From NCBI GenBank assembly GCA_028286585.1, contig JAQBRI010000002.1, forward strand, positions 1 to 44,979: 44,979 nucleotides of DNA. Direction: 5' to 3'. Under the pieces are notes generated by a model. That model worked only from the letters and a program-made list of their open reading frames with translations, was not told the origin of the DNA and ran no database searches. Below, piece after piece: positions 42,263 to 44,979 of this stretch (position 1 is its first letter; each line of letters begins with the position of its first letter). The stretch comes from Candidatus Kaiserbacteria bacterium (GTDB taxonomy: Bacteria > Patescibacteriota > Minisyncoccia > Phycocordibacterales > UBA2100). The translations under genes were made by a program, and so were the position numbers.

Positions 42263-44806
42263 ATGAAGTCTCTCTACATATCCAAAAGAGTAAATTTCCT
42301 CGGCACAATTTCCGTACTTCTTCTCTTGTTTCCAACCCTCACCTTCGCTATCTCCTACACCCCCGGTCAAACACTTGATCCAAGCTGTTCACCAAGTGAT
42401 CCCACCTGTTTGGTTATCAATACCAATGTCGTTGCCGACAATTTTACTGCAACTTCAACTACTGCAACCTCAAGCTTTGCTGGCGGATTCAATGTTGCAA
42501 ACGGAGGACTCTTGTATGATCGTTCAACAGGAAATGTGGGAATAGGCACGAGCTCCCCGCTCTATGCACTTTCTGTCAGAGGTGATGGGCTTTTTTCGGG
42601 TGCACTCCATTTTGCTACAACAAGTACAATTGTGTATCAGGGAACATCAACGGTATTTAGCACGTATGCCGATCCAACAGCAAGTGGGTTGAACACGTTC
42701 GTGGGATTAAATGCCGGTAATCTTACGTTGGGGCCTGCGAGCGGTCCAAGTTATTTGGGATCCCTTAATACGGCGCTGGGAGCATATGCTCTGAATGCTG
42801 CAACAACCGTGTGCTGTAGTGTTGCGATCGGAGGGAGTGCGCTGAACGCTGATACGACAGGCAGTAATAATACGGCGCTTGGATACGCCGCGCTTGCTTT
42901 AAATACCACTGGTGGAAACAACACTGCAGTTGGAATTCAATCGCTATATAACAATGCAACGGGTACTGAAAATACAGCCATAGGGTTGTATTCGCTTCTT
43001 GCAAACTTAAACGGAAATCAAAATACGGCTGTCGGATTTTCATTGATTGGCAATACGAGCGGAAGTGGAAATTCTGGTTTAGGGTATAGGTCGCTGTATT
43101 CAAACACCACAGGTGCAGGCAACACAGCCGTTGGTTATTTTGGTCTTACTTCTAATACGACGGGTAACAACAACACTGCAATAGGATTCAATGCAAATGT
43201 CGGGGCTACTAATCTGACTAATGCAACGGCTATCGGATATTCAGCGACAGTCAGCGCTTCTAGTAGTCTTGTTCTTGGTGGCACGGGCGCAAATGCTGTC
43301 AAAGTCGGCATCGGTACTACTTCTCCATGGGGACTGCTTTCTGTTGTTGCTGCTGCAAACTCTTCAGCACCTCAATTTGTTGTCGCGTCGACAACCGCGG
43401 TGAGTTTTATGGTTGATCAGTCGGGCAATGTGGGTATTGGTACATCATCGCCAATATCACGCCTTACAGTTTCTGGCTCCAACCCGACGAACACATATTT
43501 TGTAAACGGATCAGGTGCTGCTTTCGCTCCCTTGTCTCTTGATGCTGCAAACTTCTCGGTTGCACCGTCGTCAGGTATTTATGCGACACATGTGTACGAC
43601 ACTCAGCTCACGTACACTTCAAATACGGGAAGTTTTAACTACGGCATATATAATAATGTGAGTGATCCGACCACCGTTACTGCAAATGTCCCCAGCATGA
43701 TAGGGGTAGGCAATTTTGTTAAGCATTCGGGTACAGGCATCGTTGCAAACAATCTGCAAGCGGCTCAAAACCAAGCAGTAAACTCCTCTCCCACGACAGT
43801 GGCGGTTGTTGTTGGTTCAAACAACATTGCTCAAAACGGCACAACTGCTGGCGCTACCACCACAACTCTTGCAGGCTCGTATAATTCAGTGACTGCCAAC
43901 TCTCCATTTGGTCTTGTAAGTAGTGCTTACGGTGCACGTGTACTCCTAGCAAATAGTAATGCAAATTCGACCATAACCAACCTATACGGCTTTGCCGCCG
44001 ACAGTCTTAGTAACACCGGAACGATCGGCAGCACCTACGGCGTCTACGTCGGCAACGTCACCGCCGGCACACAAACCAATCATCCATACAGCTTCTATGC
44101 ATTAGACACATCTGCATGGAATTATTTCGGCGGCGCGGTCGGCATCGGCACCTCCACCCCCACCGCCCAACTCTCAACCACTGGCACCGTCAGATTCTCC
44201 AATTTCGGTGCAGGAACTCTCACCACCGACGCAAGTGGAAACCTCTCAGTCTCGTCAGACGAAAGACTCAAAAACATCGACGGATCATTCACCCGAGGAC
44301 TCTCAGACATCATGAAGCTCTCTCCAATTAGCTACCATTGGAATCAAATCTCTGGACTCGATACCACCACCTCCTACTCTGGATTCTCTGCTCAAAACGT
44401 ACAAACTGCAATTCCAGAAGCAGTTGGCACAAGCGGCAATGGTTACCTCACGCTCCAGGACCGTCCGATTCTTGCTGCTACCGTGAATGCGATTAAGGAT
44501 ATTGGGAGTATTGGCGGAACATACAAAGACAACCTAACAGCCTTTCTACAAGGATGGCTCGGTAGCAGTAATAATAATCTTTCTACAGTTAGTGCTCATA
44601 CAATTCAAGCCGATCAAGTTTGTATCAAAACATCTTCGGGTAATCCGGTATGTTTGACAGGTGATCAACTACAACAGATTATTCAAAACCAAAACGGTGT
44701 TGGTGGTTCTGCACCAATAAATACCGACACCACGTACATAGTGCCCAACTCAACTTCAACTCCGCCTGCAGATATACTTCCAATCGATGCAACTTCTACT
44801 CCATAG
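42263..44806 (+). CDS. Secreted giant repeat protein with C-terminal S74 chaperone (paralogue 2)
   Basis: About 847 residues from the ATG at 42263, chosen because a signal peptide (about 1-30, ending LTFA) starts there and a TACAAT box ends 11 nt before it. ISYTPGQTLDPSC opens the mature protein. Repeats of NTAxGxxALxxNTTG type follow (about bases 42760-43200), with several VGIGTSSP motifs and then a unique beta-rich middle region. The end is the S74 chaperone, with SDERLK near base 44256 as the self-cleavage dyad. The chaperone nearly matches that of the first gene. The next gene begins 2 nt after the stop. A surface fibre released from its own chaperone is likely; the ligand is unknown. Confidence 0.85.
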   Translation: MKSLYISKRVNFLGTISVLLLLFPTLTFAISYTPGQTLDPSCSPSDPTCLVINTNVVADNFTATSTTATSSFAGGFNVANGGLLYDRSTGNVGIGTSSPLYALSVRGDGLFSGALHFATTSTIVYQGTSTVFSTYADPTASGLNTFVGLNAGNLTLGPASGPSYLGSLNTALGAYALNAATTVCCSVAIGGSALNADTTGSNNTALGYAALALNTTGGNNTAVGIQSLYNNATGTENTAIGLYSLLANLNGNQNTAVGFSLIGNTSGSGNSGLGYRSLYSNTTGAGNTAVGYFGLTSNTTGNNNTAIGFNANVGATNLTNATAIGYSATVSASSSLVLGGTGANAVKVGIGTTSPWGLLSVVAAANSSAPQFVVASTTAVSFMVDQSGNVGIGTSSPISRLTVSGSNPTNTYFVNGSGAAFAPLSLDAANFSVAPSSGIYATHVYDTQLTYTSNTGSFNYGIYNNVSDPTTVTANVPSMIGVGNFVKHSGTGIVANNLQAAQNQAVNSSPTTVAVVVGSNNIAQNGTTAGATTTTLAGSYNSVTANSPFGLVSSAYGARVLLANSNANSTITNLYGFAADSLSNTGTIGSTYGVYVGNVTAGTQTNHPYSFYALDTSAWNYFGGAVGIGTSTPTAQLSTTGTVRFSNFGAGTLTTDASGNLSVSSDERLKNIDGSFTRGLSDIMKLSPISYHWNQISGLDTTTSYSGFSAQNVQTAIPEAVGTSGNGYLTLQDRPILAATVNAIKDIGSIGGTYKDNLTAFLQGWLGSSNNNLSTVSAHTIQADQVCIKTSSGNPVCLTGDQLQQIIQNQNGVGGSAPINTDTTYIVPNSTSTPPADILPIDATSTP

Positions 44807-44807
44807 T

Positions 44808-44979
44808 ATGAAAATTTCTTTTATTAAAAGAGGAATTTTTATTGCAGTTTTACTTTCCCCATCCCTCACCTTCGCAGTTTCCTACACCCCCGGCCAAACG
44901 CTTGACCCCGCCTGTCTTCCTACCGACTCCACCTGTCAGGTCATCAACACCAACGTCGTAGCTGCGAACTTCACCGCAA
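44808..44979 (+). CDS. Third S74-type surface protein paralogue (3' partial)
   Basis: The ATG at 44808 lies 2 nt after the previous stop. It encodes a signal peptide (RGIFIAVLLSPSLTFA) and then SYTPGQTLDPAC, PTDSTC and QVINTNVVAANFTA. These match the opening of the gene at 42263 almost word for word. The window ends after about 57 codons. It was too short to list among long frames but is clearly real, and it shows that these paralogues are arranged in tandem. Confidence 0.9.
   Translation, partial: MKISFIKRGIFIAVLLSPSLTFAVSYTPGQTLDPACLPTDSTCQVINTNVVAANFTA

Overview
The window looks like a piece of a Candidate Phyla Radiation (Patescibacteria, probably Parcubacteria-like) chromosome. The reasons are a sparse, streamlined gene set, many secreted repeat and peptidoglycan-binding proteins unlike well-studied families, a short SMC without a visible hinge, an rpsP-khpA-trmD cluster without rimM or rplS, and many genes whose -10 box sits only 6-11 nt before the ATG with no Shine-Dalgarno (leaderless mRNAs). 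The lineage is inferred from gene content. No rRNA, tRNA or CRISPR was seen.

Layout. 1-2501: 3' part of a giant repeat protein ending in an S74 self-cleaving chaperone domain. 2526-6466: cyclophilin, TruB, a membrane-spanning peptidoglycan-binding protein and a DEAD-box helicase. 6533-10337: nitroreductase, ECF sigma factor with a membrane partner, and a secreted PG-binding/TIG protein. 10526-12384: endonuclease V and RarA. 12552-13013: a small G+C-rich membrane-protein gene with its own promoter, ribosome site and terminator. 13125-18282: secreted 11-repeat protein, class-F-like sortase and its adjacent MPYTG-anchored substrate. 18310-24817: an envelope polysaccharide locus (GH8, cellulose-synthase-like GT2, GT39-like, then divergent GtrA, polyprenyl-phosphate GT2 and a SanA/YdcF-like protein). 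25267-30411: purL and purM, divergent, G+C-rich and with strong ribosome sites. 30577-32611: GH18-like and DsbA-like exported proteins. 32807-42191: housekeeping block typA, rnhB, rpmF, a nusB-NUDIX fusion, rnc, mscL, smc, rpsP, khpA, trmD. 42263-end: a second S74 paralogue and the start of a third.

The most interesting signal is a family of five roughly 100-nt intergenic elements (10409-10511, 35280-35381, 37784-37883 on the minus strand, 37894-37993, 41366-41468). Each folds into the same three-way junction. A long outer stem P1 has unrelated sequence in most copies but keeps its pairing. Hairpin P2 has a 3-nt bulge and a GRCG tetraloop. Hairpin P3 has an ANCA tetraloop and a conserved bulged A. 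Stems covary between copies, and every non-Watson-Crick stem pair I accepted is G.U on the same sense strand. This points to a structured RNA, not a DNA palindrome or a terminator. I do not recognise it as a known family.

How the genes may work together: GtrA, the polyprenyl-phosphate GT2 and the GT39-like enzyme form a plausible lipid-carrier glycosylation path beside a cellulose-like synthase and its GH8. The sortase and MPYTG protein form a wall- or surface-anchoring pair. The S74 paralogues share signal peptide and chaperone but differ in their middle regions, which suits a diversifying surface adhesin set.
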